Shown in pieces: positions 9,495 to 20,174 of a DNA stretch of 64,000 nucleotides. Under the pieces are notes generated by a model. The model was not told the DNA's origin and did no database searches. It was given only the letters and a program-made list of their open reading frames with translations. The DNA comes from Acinetobacter lwoffii (GTDB taxonomy: Bacteria > Pseudomonadota > Gammaproteobacteria > Pseudomonadales > Moraxellaceae), in NCBI RefSeq assembly GCF_019343495.1, contig NZ_CP072549.1:2542001-2606000 (forward strand), written 5' to 3'. The position numbers were made by a program, and so were the translations under genes. Position 1 is the first letter of the stretch, and the number at the start of each line of letters is the position of its first letter.

Positions 9495-10907
9495 TTAAAT
9501 AAAGAACCAGTAAATAAACAGTGAAATAATAAAGATACACATGATATTCAGCACAAAACCAACTTTCATCATTTCGCTTTGCTGGATATGACCGGTTCCA
9601 AAAACAATCGCATTTGGTGGGGTGGCTACCGGCAGCATAAAGGCACATGAAGCACCAATACCAATGACGATCACCAGAATTTCTTTGGGCATTCCCATCT
9701 GATCCGCAATTGCGGCAAATACTGGTACTAGCAGGGCAGCCGAAGCGGTATTACTGGTAAATTCAGTCAGGAAGATAATAAAAGTAGCGACTACAAAAAT
9801 AATCATCAGCGGGGAGGTATCACCAAAGGCATTGGCCAGAGTTTGACCCAGTACCAGCGAACTGCCTGAATCCTTTAGAATGGCACTCAAGGTCAGACCA
9901 CCACCAAATAGATATAACACCCCCCAATCAGTATTTTCTGCAATCTGTTTCCAGCTTGCGGTACCCAGAATCACAACCATACAGGCAGCCGAAATTGCAA
10001 TCCAGGTATCCGGCTGGGAAATACCAAAAATTTCAGTGAATTTTTTACTGAAAATCCAGGCAATTGCAGTACAAAGAAAGAGGATCATGGTGGCTATACG
10101 GGTTCTGGTCCAAGGAATATCTTCGGTCGAAAATTGTATTTTATGATTCAGTTTTGGACGTAGTACCAGATATAAACTGACCAGCATGGCAGGAAGAATA
10201 ATGAACATCATCGGCAAGCCGATTTTCATCCAGTCGGCAAAATCATAGCCGAGGGCCTTGGCGGCAATGGCATTCGGAGGGGAACCGACCATGGTGCCCA
10301 GTCCGCCAATACTGGCCGAATAGGCAATGCCGAGCAGGATAAAGACAAAAGTTTTACGATCCTTGCTGACATCCATATGTGAAAGCAAGCCTAAGGCCAA
10401 AGGCAGCATCATGGCAGCAGTCGCCGTATTGGAAATCCACATGGACAGCAGCGCCGTCACCACAAAAATCGCCAGTACAGAAATGCCCAGATGCCCTCTG
10501 GACATGGAGATGATCCACATGGCAATTTTCCGGTCCAGTTTCTGGATATGCAACGCCGTTGCCAGCGCAAAACCACCAAAAAACAGGAAAATGACAGGAT
10601 CGGCAAAAGTGACCAAAGCGGCTTGTGTGGTAATCGGAACCAGTTCCTCATCAGAGGCCATTGGCATGGCCAGCAATACCGCCATCACGGGGATGAGTAA
10701 AGCTGTAATCGTGATATGAATGGCTTCAGTCAGCCATAAGATACCGATAAAGGCTAAAAGTGCCAGTCCTTTATTGGCATTCTGGTCATAGGGCAGGTAA
10801 AGATATAAGCCATAGGCTACAATGGCTGCGACAAAAATAAGAATCCAGCCTTTAAGCAGCCCTTTGGGCATGGCATTGGTCGGGGTAGCTAGGTTGGTCT
10901 GAGTCAT
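9495..10907 (-). CDS. DASS/SLC13-family sodium:dicarboxylate or anion symporter
   Basis: This polytopic inner-membrane carrier (470 residues, about 11-12 helices) has the inverted-repeat signature of the DASS family: SNTATAAMM paired with SPPNAIAA in the first half, and SNTASAALLVP paired with TPPNAIVFG in the second. These SNT motifs bind Na+ and substrate carboxylate in known members, which import C4-dicarboxylates, citrate or sulfate. ATG 10907 is chosen because AAGGAGAG lies directly before it; the frame extends five codons upstream to a TTG. Substrate not determinable. Confidence 0.9.
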   Translation of the reverse strand: MTQTNLATPTNAMPKGLLKGWILIFVAAIVAYGLYLYLPYDQNANKGLALLAFIGILWLTEAIHITITALLIPVMAVLLAMPMASDEELVPITTQAALVTFADPVIFLFFGGFALATALHIQKLDRKIAMWIISMSRGHLGISVLAIFVVTALLSMWISNTATAAMMLPLALGLLSHMDVSKDRKTFVFILLGIAYSASIGGLGTMVGSPPNAIAAKALGYDFADWMKIGLPMMFIILPAMLVSLYLVLRPKLNHKIQFSTEDIPWTRTRIATMILFLCTAIAWIFSKKFTEIFGISQPDTWIAISAACMVVILGTASWKQIAENTDWGVLYLFGGGLTLSAILKDSGSSLVLGQTLANAFGDTSPLMIIFVVATFIIFLTEFTSNTASAALLVPVFAAIADQMGMPKEILVIVIGIGASCAFMLPVATPPNAIVFGTGHIQQSEMMKVGFVLNIMCIFIISLFIYWFFI

Positions 10908-10990
10908 ATGCTCTCCTTGCAAGATTTTTATTTACATCATTTTTTATATTAGCTTTAAATTTGTAATTTTGTTTTGCTTAAAAAAATATC

Positions 10991-11776
10991 CTATTTAAAG
11001 ATACTATAACCAGATTGTTGCAATAATCCAGTACTTTGCCAGAAGGCATACAGGCCCAAGCCGAAAAGTAAAGCCAAGACAATCCATTTGAAGTGTTGCT
11101 GAGATAAACGATGGCGTATTTTGCCTCCAATCCAGACACCAGCAAGGGCGAATAAGCTGATCCCGATCAGAATATGCTGTTGATGGGTTTCCAGTGTGAT
11201 CAGAATTGGAAAAAGTAAAACCAGCTGGATCAGTTTACCGGCAATGAAATTGAGATTACTGATAATGACAATAGCTGTTTTAGACAGCTGGCAACTCATC
11301 AGATACATCATTAAAAAAGGTGCCATAGCATTGGTCGCCCCTCCAATAATGCCGGCCAGTAAACCAAAACAGAGCATACTGGAAATATGCGGACTAACTT
11401 GCAAAGGCCGTGCCCGTAATTGGTCCAAGACATAAAATATGATTACTAGACCTAATAACAGTTTTAAATAAGCCTCATTTAGCCAAAGTAACAGTTTGAC
11501 CCCGAGTACACTGCCGATCAGGCTACTAAGCATTAGTGGCCAATAGCGTTTTATATAATAGCCAATGCTATTCAACAGACTATGCGTAGGATCGGCATTC
11601 AGCATGATCAGATTCAGCAGCAGGCAGGGCAGAATGACAAGCGTAACCGCGATACTAAGCGGATATGCACTGGACAGAACAGCCGTACTCATCATGGGAA
11701 AGCCAAAGCCGCTTAAACCATGCAGCAGGGCTGCTAAGGCACAGAGCCACAGCATCATCCATTCTGCCTGAGTCAT
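10991..11776 (-). CDS. TauE/SafE (sulfite exporter) family permease
   Basis: A 261-residue protein with about eight membrane segments. The N-terminal LHGLSGFGFPMMSTAVLS and the mid-protein GLLAGIIGGATNAMAPFLMMYLM are the two glycine-rich repeats typical of TauE/SafE permeases, which export sulfite, sulfoacetate or related anions. It lies next to the DASS carrier on the same strand with an 83-bp gap, so the two could be cotranscribed but are not clearly coupled. Substrate unknown. Confidence 0.85.
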   Translation of the reverse strand: MTQAEWMMLWLCALAALLHGLSGFGFPMMSTAVLSSAYPLSIAVTLVILPCLLLNLIMLNADPTHSLLNSIGYYIKRYWPLMLSSLIGSVLGVKLLLWLNEAYLKLLLGLVIIFYVLDQLRARPLQVSPHISSMLCFGLLAGIIGGATNAMAPFLMMYLMSCQLSKTAIVIISNLNFIAGKLIQLVLLFPILITLETHQQHILIGISLFALAGVWIGGKIRHRLSQQHFKWIVLALLFGLGLYAFWQSTGLLQQSGYSIFK

Positions 11777-11881
11777 GTGAAATCCATTTCAAAAATTGGA
11801 ATCTTGAACTTATCGTGAATTCAACTGAGAAAGAAAGTGAAAAGCTGTAATACAGCAAAGAAATAACAAAAAATATAGGCA

Positions 11882-11918
11882 AAAAAAAGCCACGATAACT
11901 TGGGGAAATTACCGTGGC
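11882..11918 (-). terminator. Intrinsic terminator of the PspC-domain gene
   Basis: GCCACGATAA (11889-11898) pairs with TTACCGTGGC (11909-11918) with one wobble. On the minus strand the hairpin ends in eight T. Confidence 0.85.
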
Positions 11919-12007
11919 ATCAAAATTTCATCCCATTTAACCGGGGTGAAAGAGGAAGCTCTGCGATGAAACTGGTTAAGAACGCTTGTTAAAAATGACT
12001 GTACAGC

Positions 12008-12283
12008 TTAATAGCGTTTATCCTGATTCACTGTACGCACAGGATTTTGATAGCCCTGAGGTTGATGAACGCTGTCATGATCAATTCTGTACTGTTTTTT
12101 CGGCATGATTAACCACAACACCAGATAGACCAAAATACCCGGGAATGCGGCACTCATGATTGAAATCACCACAAAAATCAGACGTAATAAATTTGCGTTC
12201 CAACCAAAACGTTCAGCAATACCACCCATTACACCTGCAATCATGTTTGAGCGGTTAGAGCGATATAAACCAACATTGGCCAT
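12008..12283 (-). CDS. PspC-domain small membrane protein
   Basis: The 91-residue product carries a PspC domain: LYRSNRSNMIAGVMGGIAER at the N-terminus, the FGWNANLLRLIFVV linker and a hydrophobic helix GILVYLVLWLIMPK. PspC proteins sit in the inner membrane and in enterobacteria regulate the phage-shock response together with PspB and PspA. No other psp gene is nearby, as is common for stand-alone PspC proteins. The C-terminal 30 residues are hydrophilic and unassigned. Confidence 0.85.
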   Translation of the reverse strand: MANVGLYRSNRSNMIAGVMGGIAERFGWNANLLRLIFVVISIMSAAFPGILVYLVLWLIMPKKQYRIDHDSVHQPQGYQNPVRTVNQDKRY

Positions 12284-12526
12284 TAAAATCTCCTGATTAA
12301 AAATAAGTTTGAATCCTAAAATGGATCCATACTTAAAGAAATGGAGTTTACTTAAACTTTTTAAAGTGCTGATTACAAATAAAATCGTTAAGTAATGTTA
12401 ATAAAGATTAAAACCAGATCTAAGAGCTACTAACATAGTGAAAATTCTATTGAACTCTTGTGTAAAGTTCATCAGCTTTGCTGGGTGCTTTTTGCTCGCC
12501 ATGTTTCCTATTTAGGTTTGTTAAAA

Positions 12527-13216
12527 ATGAAATTGGATGTATCACGTTGTACATTAAGCAGTTTTTTTAAATGTAGCCTGGTGTTGGGGAGTATGGTGAT
12601 TTTGCAGGCTTGTGATCAGCAGCAAGTCAAACCTGAACAGGAAGGTCAGGCGACCTCAGAAGAGGGCGTTAAAATTTCCGCTGCCAATACGAAGGCCGAT
12701 GTGGTGACTGTCAGCGCCAAATCCTTAACTCAGGTCGCAGGGCAGGCGACTCTTCCGGTAGAAGCAGATTTAAACCCGGCAACTGTACCAGAGGATGCCA
12801 AGGTGTTTATAGGTCGCTATCATACTGAAATCGACTGTGATGGCCGCTTTGCGCCTTGTACTGAAGGTAAGGCAGAATTTATTTTGACTCTAATGCCGGA
12901 CGGTACGGTGCATCGCAGTATTTTACAGTATGGCAAAGTATTTATTGATAATACCAAAAGCAGCACGGCTCATAATATTACCTACCGTAAAGACCGCTGG
13001 TTTATCAATCCTGAGCGTACCGATATAGTAGTGAATCGTAAAGAAGGGGCGAGCTTTTACTATAAGATTAAAGATTCAAATCACTTAGTCATGAATCTGG
13101 AAAAAATCTATAGTGAAAAAGAAAAAACCAACCGGGAATTATTTGATCGCGGCTATCCGGCACCTTCGAAAGCCTATGAACTGGTCAAAGACACGTCCTT
13201 TCATATTCAAGAATAA
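12527..13216 (+). CDS. Putative lipoprotein, copper-homeostasis NlpE-like
   Basis: The frame is open from 12458, but ATG 12527 begins a proper lipoprotein signal (MKLDVSRC then hydrophobic core, lipobox I-L-Q-A-C), with an AGG about 11 nt upstream, so the mature protein is about 200 residues. The region FIGRYHTEIDCDGRFAPC followed by FILTLMPDGTVH resembles the NlpE N-terminal motif (G-x-Y...CadC...tLtL..DGty). The NlpE link is weak inference. It is transcribed alone, divergent from the PspC gene. Confidence 0.7.
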   Translation: MKLDVSRCTLSSFFKCSLVLGSMVILQACDQQQVKPEQEGQATSEEGVKISAANTKADVVTVSAKSLTQVAGQATLPVEADLNPATVPEDAKVFIGRYHTEIDCDGRFAPCTEGKAEFILTLMPDGTVHRSILQYGKVFIDNTKSSTAHNITYRKDRWFINPERTDIVVNRKEGASFYYKIKDSNHLVMNLEKIYSEKEKTNRELFDRGYPAPSKAYELVKDTSFHIQE

Positions 13217-13398
13217 TACCCGATAAAAATCGGCTGATCTGGTAGAAAGCTTAATTCAAATACTGTTTAGATTAGACAATAAAGGCAAGTTGTGGGAACG
13301 TGTGAGCCTAAAATCTGGGCGCAGAAATACACGACCAAAACATCGCAATTTAATTAAAATATAATAAGGGAAATCAGGGAGACATTCTAAGGAAAGAA

Positions 13399-13474
13399 TG
13401 GTGGGTCGTCCGCGATTCGAACGCGGGACCAACGGATTAAAAGTCCGCTGCTCTACCAGCTGAGCTAACGACCC
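13399..13474 (-). tRNA. tRNA-Lys(UUU), copy 3 of the array
   Basis: Minus strand: acceptor GGGTCGT pairs with ACGACCC, D-arm with AGCTCAGCTGGTAGAGC, anticodon loop CTTTTAA (anticodon UUU), T-arm GCGTTCGAATCGC, and CCA is encoded (13399-13401). Last in the transcription order of three identical genes. Confidence 0.97.
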
Positions 13475-13549
13475 TGAGGAATAAAAATGATGATGACCAT
13501 TTTTATGACGCAAGAGTGTGGTGTACTTTTACGTGATCCTTTCGGAAGA

Positions 13550-13625
13550 TGGTGGGTCGTCCGCGATTCGAACGCGGGACCAACGGATTAAAAGTCCGCT
13601 GCTCTACCAGCTGAGCTAACGACCC
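13550..13625 (-). tRNA. tRNA-Lys(UUU), copy 2 of the array
   Basis: Identical over its 76 nt to the neighbouring copies, with CCA encoded at 13550-13552. It is separated from copy 3 by a 75-nt spacer and from copy 1 by 20 nt. Confidence 0.97.
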
Positions 13626-13645
13626 ATCAAGGGATATCAAATAAG

Positions 13646-13721
13646 TGGTGGGTCGTCCGCGATTCGAACGCGGGACCAACGGATTAAAAGTCCGCTGCTC
13701 TACCAGCTGAGCTAACGACCC
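13646..13721 (-). tRNA. tRNA-Lys(UUU), copy 1 of the array
   Basis: First in transcription order. Same 76-nt sequence and encoded CCA (13646-13648). The tRNA promoter lies about 80 nt upstream at 13805-13832. Confidence 0.97.
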
Positions 13722-13804
13722 TGAACCATCATTCAAACCAGGTTTGAATGTGCAGTGCAAGTCAAGCTAAATAGCTTAAAGCACCACTTTGTTTGATGGA
13801 GCGT

Positions 13805-13832
13805 ATTGTAGCAAGATCTCATTTCAGCGCAA
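13805..13832 (-). promoter_or_regulatory. Promoter of the tRNA-Lys array
   Basis: On the minus strand TTGCGC, a 16-nt spacer and TACAAT stand before a GC-rich start region (ACGCTCC), as expected for a stable-RNA promoter under stringent control. It is the best promoter-like pair upstream of the array. Confidence 0.6.
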
Positions 13833-13916
13833 GCAAAAAATAACAAAGTTGCCCATGTTTGATTATAAATACAACAATTATGCTTTATCTAAACAAAAAA
13901 TAGGCAACTTCAGTAC

Positions 13917-15758
13917 TTAGAAGCGATATTGATAGGCCTGAATATTGGTAAAAATCTCTGCGGTGAGCTCCGAATATGCCGTTGCACCTGGCAATAACAC
14001 CAGCAGGCGTTCATCGGTTTTACTCGGATCAAATGCTTGCTCTTTCAATTTATTTTTCTGGTATTTAAAGGTACCTGTAGTTTCAATCTGCTGTTGTATA
14101 CGTAAAAATACCGGTACCGCATAAGCCGGCAAGCATTTTTTAAAGCAAGCGGCCATGGCTGCTAAATCTGCATCATCCAATTTTACATCGGGTTGCAGGG
14201 TAATCGCGGCCATACCGGCACGACCATTGGTATTGGGAATTTCTACGCCATACACCACCGCTTCAACGATTTTGTCATACTCGGTCAGCATGTTTTCCAC
14301 TTCAGTTGTAGAAACATTTTCCCCTTTCCAGCGGAAAGTCTCGCCTAAACGATCAACAAACTGCGCATGACGGAAGCCGATATTGCGCACCAGATCTCCG
14401 GTATTGAAGTAAGCATCACCTTGGGTAAATACATCCTGCATGATGACTGACTTGTTTTTTTCCGGATCGGTATAGCCATCAAAGGGTGAACGGCGGGTAA
14501 TTTTACCAATTAATAAACCAGTTTCGCCTTTTTTCACCCGTTTGCAATGGCCTTTAGCGTCCCGTACCGGCTCATTTTTATCTTTATCAAAGGCAATAAT
14601 CGCATACGGTGTGGGTGAGAAACCGACGGTATTGTCAAAATTGAAAATATTGCTAAAACCGACATTGCCTTCACTAGAGGCATACAGTTCCAGCACTTCC
14701 TGAATGCCAAAACGGGATTTAAATTTATCCCAGATATTTGGGCGCATGCCATTCCCAATCATCTTAGTCACGCGGTGACCTTTTTCCAGTTCAGATGGGG
14801 GAGCATCCATCAGATAGCGGCACAACTCACCGACATAACCAATCGCAGAGACATCAAATTTTTGCACATCCTTCCAGAAAGAAGAGGTCGAAAATTTACG
14901 GCGAATAGCCAGGGTGCTGCTCCCTGCAATGACACCGCACCAGCACACCACCATGCCTGTGGCATGATAAAGCGGCAGGGTACAGTACATCACATCATCT
15001 TTATTGAGATTCAGCACATGCCCATAGGTGCCATAAGCCAGCGTCCAGCGACCATTGGTAAAGATCACCGCTTTAGGTAGACCGGTGGTGCCCGAGGTGT
15101 AAATATAGAACAGCCCGTCTTTGCCCTGTACCGAATGAGTAGTTGATGGATTGAATTTGGGAGCAAGATCGGTTTTTTCAGCCAGGTTGATAAAGCCTTC
15201 AGGCGCCTGACCCGGATCGGCTTGAGTGTTTTGATCTGCAAACCAGTGCAGGCGGTCACTGCTAATATTCAGGTCATTACGAATCTCGTTGACTGCATGA
15301 CGACACTCTTCACCCACAATCAGGGCAATCGGTTTGACCAGATTGATACTGTGCGTCAGCACCTTGCCGACTTGAGAGGTATTGACCAGAGCGGTGGTCA
15401 CACCCAGTTTAGCCAGACCAATCACGCTGGCAATCAGCTCAGGGCGGTTCTCGACCATGACAGCAACAACATCACCTTTCTTGGCGCCCAAGGATAGATA
15501 GAAATGGGCAATCTGGTTGGCCCAGGCATTGAGAGCAGCATAGCTATAGCTTTGCTCTTCAAAACGCAAGGCAATGCCTTCCGGGTTGCGCTTGGTGGCT
15601 TTTTCAAAAGCCAGACCCAGGCCGGCCGGTGTGTTCGGAGTACGTAAATATGCCTGTCTTAGACCAGTGAGCAAATTGGGCACTTTGGTCAAAAAAGCCG
15701 GGATTTTGGCAGCGACATCTGCAATCCCAATCAGATCGTGTGGTTTCATTTGGGTCAT
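13917..15758 (-). CDS. Long-chain acyl-CoA synthetase (FATP/FadD6-type)
   Basis: This 613-residue AMP-forming ligase activates fatty acids as acyl-CoA thioesters. The ATP-binding P-loop motif is FYIYTSGTTGLPKAV; TLPLYHATGMV, LYASSEGNVGFSN and FNTGDLVRNIG are the further adenylate-forming motifs, and the C-terminal lysine region is TGTFKYQKNKLK. The arrangement NPEGIALRFEEQSYSY at the N-terminus and the GRAGMAAI segment fit the FATP/very-long-chain type rather than FadD. An AGGA lies 7 nt before ATG. It probably serves fatty-acid uptake. Confidence 0.88.
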   Translation of the reverse strand: MTQMKPHDLIGIADVAAKIPAFLTKVPNLLTGLRQAYLRTPNTPAGLGLAFEKATKRNPEGIALRFEEQSYSYAALNAWANQIAHFYLSLGAKKGDVVAVMVENRPELIASVIGLAKLGVTTALVNTSQVGKVLTHSINLVKPIALIVGEECRHAVNEIRNDLNISSDRLHWFADQNTQADPGQAPEGFINLAEKTDLAPKFNPSTTHSVQGKDGLFYIYTSGTTGLPKAVIFTNGRWTLAYGTYGHVLNLNKDDVMYCTLPLYHATGMVVCWCGVIAGSSTLAIRRKFSTSSFWKDVQKFDVSAIGYVGELCRYLMDAPPSELEKGHRVTKMIGNGMRPNIWDKFKSRFGIQEVLELYASSEGNVGFSNIFNFDNTVGFSPTPYAIIAFDKDKNEPVRDAKGHCKRVKKGETGLLIGKITRRSPFDGYTDPEKNKSVIMQDVFTQGDAYFNTGDLVRNIGFRHAQFVDRLGETFRWKGENVSTTEVENMLTEYDKIVEAVVYGVEIPNTNGRAGMAAITLQPDVKLDDADLAAMAACFKKCLPAYAVPVFLRIQQQIETTGTFKYQKNKLKEQAFDPSKTDERLLVLLPGATAYSELTAEIFTNIQAYQYRF

Positions 15759-15877
15759 GAGAATCCTATTTATTTTTCGTATCCGATACGTTCAATTTAT
15801 ATACAGTAGACGAGCTATCCATCTTTTAGCGTTAAAACACTAGTGCAATCAACCTATTCTGACTAAATCTAGCAAAA

Positions 15878-15912
15878 AAAACCTAGTCACCGAAATGACT
15901 AGGTTTTTTTAG
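15878..15912 (-). terminator. Bidirectional intrinsic terminator after rne
   Basis: AACCTAGTC (15880-15888) and GACTAGGTT (15897-15905) form a perfect 9-bp stem, with A/T runs on both sides, so it ends rne and could also stop plus-strand transcription. Confidence 0.9.
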
Positions 15913-15931
15913 ATGACTGCAATTGAGCAAA

Positions 15932-18900
15932 TTATGATTCAGTTGCAGTATTGGCTTTTTTCGGTGGACGGCCACGTGGACGACGTGGACGAGCAGCCTG
16001 TTTCTCCGCTTTTTCAGCTTCGCTGGCTTCAGTGTCTTCTGTTGTTACTTCGGCCTGATCCTGGGCTTCTGTAACAGGAGCTTCTGATTCAGCATTTGCT
16101 TCAACTGGCGCAGCATCTCTAGGTTGAGCTTCAGTCACTGGAGCCGCTTCTGTAGGAGCTGTATCTACTGGTGTCGTAGTTTCAGTTGCTTGTTCAGCTG
16201 GCTGAGCATTTACGGTTTCTTCAATAGCTACTTCAGTGGTTACTGGAGTTTCAGTTGCCGCTGCTTCAGCAGACTCTGCTTGCGCTTCTGCTGCTACAGG
16301 TGCTTCTGGCGCAGTTTCAACTGCCGGAGCTGTTTCTACTTTGGCCTGTTGCTTGGCTTGTTGCAGGGCCTGTTCTGCAGCCTGTTTAGCCAGACGGCGA
16401 CGCTCACGTGGATCGTTTGCGACACGTTTGTCCGACACCGGTTTTGGTGGATTCAGGTCCAGAACTGGAGCCGGCTCCGCTTCAACCTTGGCTACGGTCA
16501 CTTGAACATCACGGGTGACCGGTTTTTTCTCTGTGGCAGGCGTTGCTGCAGCCACCAGACTCGCATTGTACTCTTTTGTGAACTTCTCTAGAGCACGGTT
16601 AAAGGTTGGCAATAAACCAAACTGTTCAATCAGTACGGAGCAGTCTTCACCATAAACATGGCGAATCAGGCTACCAATAGTGAACTGACCCAAAGTTGGT
16701 ACTTGTGACGGAGTCAATTTCTGAACTGTAGCCTGTTGAAGCTGTCCTTCACGCTGCTGACGACGACGCTGACGCGGATCGTTGCTGGCACGTGGTTTTT
16801 CAGCACTTGATTCTTCAGCTGGCACAATTTCTTCAACAGGGGCTGTCAGTGCAGCTTCCACTACATTTTCAGCAGCGGCTTCTTCAACTGGCGCATCTGC
16901 CGGTGCAGTCACTTCAACCGTTGGCGTTACAACTGCAGCATTGTCATTCAATGCCACGATTTCGCTTTTCGCCTGGTCAATATTCACGACCATGGCTGTT
17001 GGCATCACGTCTTGACGTGGTGCATCGACCAACTCAACACGAAGCTGCTTGTCATTGACTGCTGGCGCTTCAACGACTGCAGGTGCTACTTGTTGAGCTT
17101 GCTCATTCAGTACGCTTGGATCGCGGTGGCGATTTGGACGTTCCTGACGTGGCTGGTTACGGCGGTCACGACGTGGCATTGCCTGTTGTGGCTGTTGTTC
17201 ATTGTTTTGAACATCATTTTGCTGAGATGGCTCGTTATGATGCTGACGGCGAGAATTACGCTTGTTTTCACGTGCTTCATGACGTTGTTCTTGACGAGAT
17301 ACCTGAACCACTTCTTCATGCACCTGATGTTGCTGAGGAGCGGAAGCTTCAGACTGAACCTGCTCACGCGGTTCTTTGTGCTTCGGATTGCGTGGTTTTT
17401 TGTTGTTATGACGTGGTGCTCTTTCATCACGCTCTGCCGGTTTTTCAGCATCACGTTCCTGTTTTTGCGCTACAGTCGATGGTGCTAGGTAAGCATTGCT
17501 GCTTGCCGGAGCAGCAGGTTGAGACACTTGCTGTGGAGCAGGTTGTGCAACCGGTGTAGACAATTGACCGAACTGACCACGGCTCACCGCACCGCCATTG
17601 ATCATTTGTTCAATCGCTGCAGCTGCATTGTTGGCAGTACGCGATTGATCAACAGTCGCTGCCTGTTTTTGAACAAACAGGTTTTCTAACCAGGCACATG
17701 GGCTAGATGCAGGAGCAGCAACTTGTGCTTCGGCAGGAGCTTGTTGTGCAACAGGTGCTTGCTGTGCATTTTGGTTTTGCTGGTTACGGCGTTTATTGTT
17801 TCTGCCGTTGTTTTGCTGTTGAGCAGGCGCTGGGGCAGTAGCATGCGTATGTTCTTCTTCTAAATGCCATTCAGATGACTCATAGCCCAACTCTTTTTCA
17901 CTTGAACGAGTTGCTTCAGTACGTTCATAGCTGGTTGGTGCAAAGCCTTCGGCATTATAAGTGATTTCATAATGCGGTGTTTCCAGATGCGGATGCGGCA
18001 GCACAGTGACACGTACATTTGAAGTCTGTTCTAAATAGACCAAGGTGTGACGTTTTTCATTCAATAAGAAGGCAGCAATTTCGACTGGAACTTCGACTTG
18101 AACTTCACCATGACGTTCACGTAGCGCGATCTCTTCCACTTTACGCATAATCGAAAGTGATAAAGAACGAAGATCACGAACCATGCCGGTACCATGGCAG
18201 CGTGGGCAAACGTAGCCAGTCGCTTCTTCAAGAGAAGGACGCAGACGTTGACGGCTCATTTCCATCAAACCAAAACGTGACAATTGACCGAACTGGATAC
18301 GGGCACGGTCACTTTGCGTCGCTTCACGCAGCTTCGCTTCCACCATACGCTGGTTGCGGTCTTTAGTCATGTCGATGAAGTCGATCACCACCAGACCACC
18401 GATATCACGTAAACGTAATTGACGCGCGATTTCTTCTGCCGCTTCAATATTGGTATTTAACGCGGTGTCTTCAACGTCGCTACCGCGAGTCGATTTTGCC
18501 GAGTTAATGTCAATTGACACTAAAGCTTCAGTTTGGTCGATTACGATCGAACCGCCAGAAGGCAATTTTACTTCACGTTCGTAAGCGGTTTGAATTTGGC
18601 TTTCAATCGCGAAATGCGCGAATAAAGGTTCATTTAAGGTATAAGTTTTCAGTTTTTCTAACTGACGTGGCATTACCGCTTTTACGAAGTTATAGGCTTC
18701 GTTATAGGCTTGTTCTGAGTCAATCAGGATTTCAGCAACATCATCACGCAGGTAGTCACGAATGGCACGTGTCACCACGCCCGCTTCCTGATGTACCAGC
18801 ATTGGCGATGGACCTGAACTTGCAGTGCTCTGGATTTGTGCCCAAAGGTCTAACAAGTGCTGTAAGTCGAGTTGCAATTCTTCTTGTGAACGACCGATCC

Positions 18901-19408
18901 CGGCAGTACGCACAATCACACTCATACCACGTGGCACGTTCAGTGTTGCCAGCATTTCTTTCAGTTCTTCACGCACTGAACCAGAAATCTGACGGCTGAT
19001 ACCACCACCTTTAGGGTTGTTTGGCATCAAGACCAAATAACGGCCAGCAAGTGAGATAAAAGTAGACAGGGCAGCGCCTTTATTGCCACGCTCTTCTTTT
19101 TCCACCTGAACCAGAAGCTCGGTGCCTTCAGTGATCAGTTCACGGATATTCGAAGTTTGGCGAGGGTCGGCTTTGTAATATGAATTCGCGATTTCACGCA
19201 TTGACAGGAAGCCTTGGCGACCTGCACCGTATTCAACGAATACAGCTTCTAAAGAAGGTTCAACGCGAGTCACGTGACCTTTGTAGATATTGGATTTTTT
19301 TTGTTCACGGGTACGATTTTCTAAATCAAAATCGTAAAGACGCTGACCAGTGACAAGTGCAACGCGAATTTCTTCGGCATGTGTTGCATTAATCAACATA
19401 CGTTTCAT
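15932..19408 (-). CDS. rne: Ribonuclease E
   Basis: RNase E is the endonuclease that starts mRNA decay, matures 5S and tRNA and scaffolds the degradosome at the membrane. The 1158-residue protein starts [19 protein letters not shown]. It has an S1 domain (about 35-120), the catalytic DNase I-like region with metal Asp in [14 protein letters not shown] and [16 protein letters not shown], and the Zn-link CPRCHGTG. The C-terminal half (from about 520) is low-complexity: Gln/Asn stretches, Arg-rich blocks ([15 protein letters not shown]), Ala/Glu/Thr repeats and an AT-hook-like end [12 protein letters not shown]. This fits a disordered RNA- and partner-binding scaffold whose binding sites differ from E. 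coli. Confidence 0.97.
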   Translation of the reverse strand: MKRMLINATHAEEIRVALVTGQRLYDFDLENRTREQKKSNIYKGHVTRVEPSLEAVFVEYGAGRQGFLSMREIANSYYKADPRQTSNIRELITEGTELLVQVEKEERGNKGAALSTFISLAGRYLVLMPNNPKGGGISRQISGSVREELKEMLATLNVPRGMSVIVRTAGIGRSQEELQLDLQHLLDLWAQIQSTASSGPSPMLVHQEAGVVTRAIRDYLRDDVAEILIDSEQAYNEAYNFVKAVMPRQLEKLKTYTLNEPLFAHFAIESQIQTAYEREVKLPSGGSIVIDQTEALVSIDINSAKSTRGSDVEDTALNTNIEAAEEIARQLRLRDIGGLVVIDFIDMTKDRNQRMVEAKLREATQSDRARIQFGQLSRFGLMEMSRQRLRPSLEEATGYVCPRCHGTGMVRDLRSLSLSIMRKVEEIALRERHGEVQVEVPVEIAAFLLNEKRHTLVYLEQTSNVRVTVLPHPHLETPHYEITYNAEGFAPTSYERTEATRSSEKELGYESSEWHLEEEHTHATAPAPAQQQNNGRNNKRRNQQNQNAQQAPVAQQAPAEAQVAAPASSPCAWLENLFVQKQAATVDQSRTANNAAAAIEQMINGGAVSRGQFGQLSTPVAQPAPQQVSQPAAPASSNAYLAPSTVAQKQERDAEKPAERDERAPRHNNKKPRNPKHKEPREQVQSEASAPQQHQVHEEVVQVSRQEQRHEARENKRNSRRQHHNEPSQQNDVQNNEQQPQQAMPRRDRRNQPRQERPNRHRDPSVLNEQAQQVAPAVVEAPAVNDKQLRVELVDAPRQDVMPTAMVVNIDQAKSEIVALNDNAAVVTPTVEVTAPADAPVEEAAAENVVEAALTAPVEEIVPAEESSAEKPRASNDPRQRRRQQREGQLQQATVQKLTPSQVPTLGQFTIGSLIRHVYGEDCSVLIEQFGLLPTFNRALEKFTKEYNASLVAAATPATEKKPVTRDVQVTVAKVEAEPAPVLDLNPPKPVSDKRVANDPRERRRLAKQAAEQALQQAKQQAKVETAPAVETAPEAPVAAEAQAESAEAAATETPVTTEVAIEETVNAQPAEQATETTTPVDTAPTEAAPVTEAQPRDAAPVEANAESEAPVTEAQDQAEVTTEDTEASEAEKAEKQAARPRRPRGRPPKKANTATES

Positions 19409-20174
19409 GGGTGTAACACCTTATAGTGATACACAGCAAAAAATCGCTATACACGTAGCGAACATCACACATCACGGATCAATGGCTCAAATCTGCAATG
19501 AATTTCATTGTGGTTTGAGTCTTTTATGACCGAGCTCTATTTAATATAGATGGGCTTCGGTTTTTGATTCACGTATTGATGATGGCAATACGGCTTCAAT
19601 CTTTAAACGGATTAAAGTCACCTGAACGCTTCACTGGCGGACGAGCGGTGCATTGGATGTGTGTAACTTTCACTGTCACATTGCTCGAAGATCATCCCTT
19701 CTTTATAGAAAGTGTCTTGATACGGAATTGTCGTCGTATCTTTACAAACTGTGCAGATCCAATGCATCAACGCTGTAGCCTGAAGTCGTCTTCAGGTTGC
19801 GACTAATCTGATGTGTATCAGTTTACGTTTAAAAACCAACAAAGTTGGCGACATATTTTTTAAGACAAACTGATTTATGTACCTGAGGTACAATTAAACG
19901 CAACAGTTTGCTTTGTTTGCCGATATAATAAGCCTTCGGCGTGGCATAATTCTTTGGGGACCTTCCCGTATCATGTGAGTCTTTAATTGAACAATCAAGT
20001 TCAGAAAAATCTGAAATGATTTAACTTTTACTCACAAACGATGGTTTCCGTGCGCTGACTATATCAAACCTTGCATCATCTGCCTATGGGCTAAGCTTAT
20101 GTTTCTTGTGTAAAGCATAACCTAAGTGATCAGTTTTTAATCAATTTTAGTATTTTTTGGGTCATAGTAACTGT
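19409..20174. promoter_or_regulatory. Long rne 5' leader and divergent rluC promoter region
   Basis: The 766 bp between divergent rne and rluC hold no credible gene. On the rne side there are several hairpins: CGCTA/TAGCG (19445-19460), CTCAAA with a nested CAATGAA/TTCATTG (19486-19519), and CCTGAAG/CTTCAGG (19779-19796). In E. coli the rne leader is 361 nt and its hairpins let RNase E degrade its own message. A similar autoregulatory leader is inferred. On the plus strand a TATAAT stands at 19924-19929. Confidence 0.5.

Noticed and set aside
9382..9648. 88-codon minus-strand ORF
   Set aside because: It overlaps the end of the DASS transporter gene in another frame and has no supporting signals.
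13256..13760. Two minus-strand ORFs with the repeated text SLAQLVEQRTFNPLVPR
   Set aside because: They are translations of the tandem tRNA-Lys genes, a well-known annotation artefact.
16124..17559. Several long plus-strand ORFs inside rne
   Set aside because: They are antisense shadows of the low-complexity C-terminal half of RNase E; composition is Cys/Phe/Leu biased with no start signals.
19564..19806. 80-codon plus-strand ORF in the rne/rluC spacer
   Set aside because: No ribosome site, and the sequence is better explained as the structured rne leader on the other strand.
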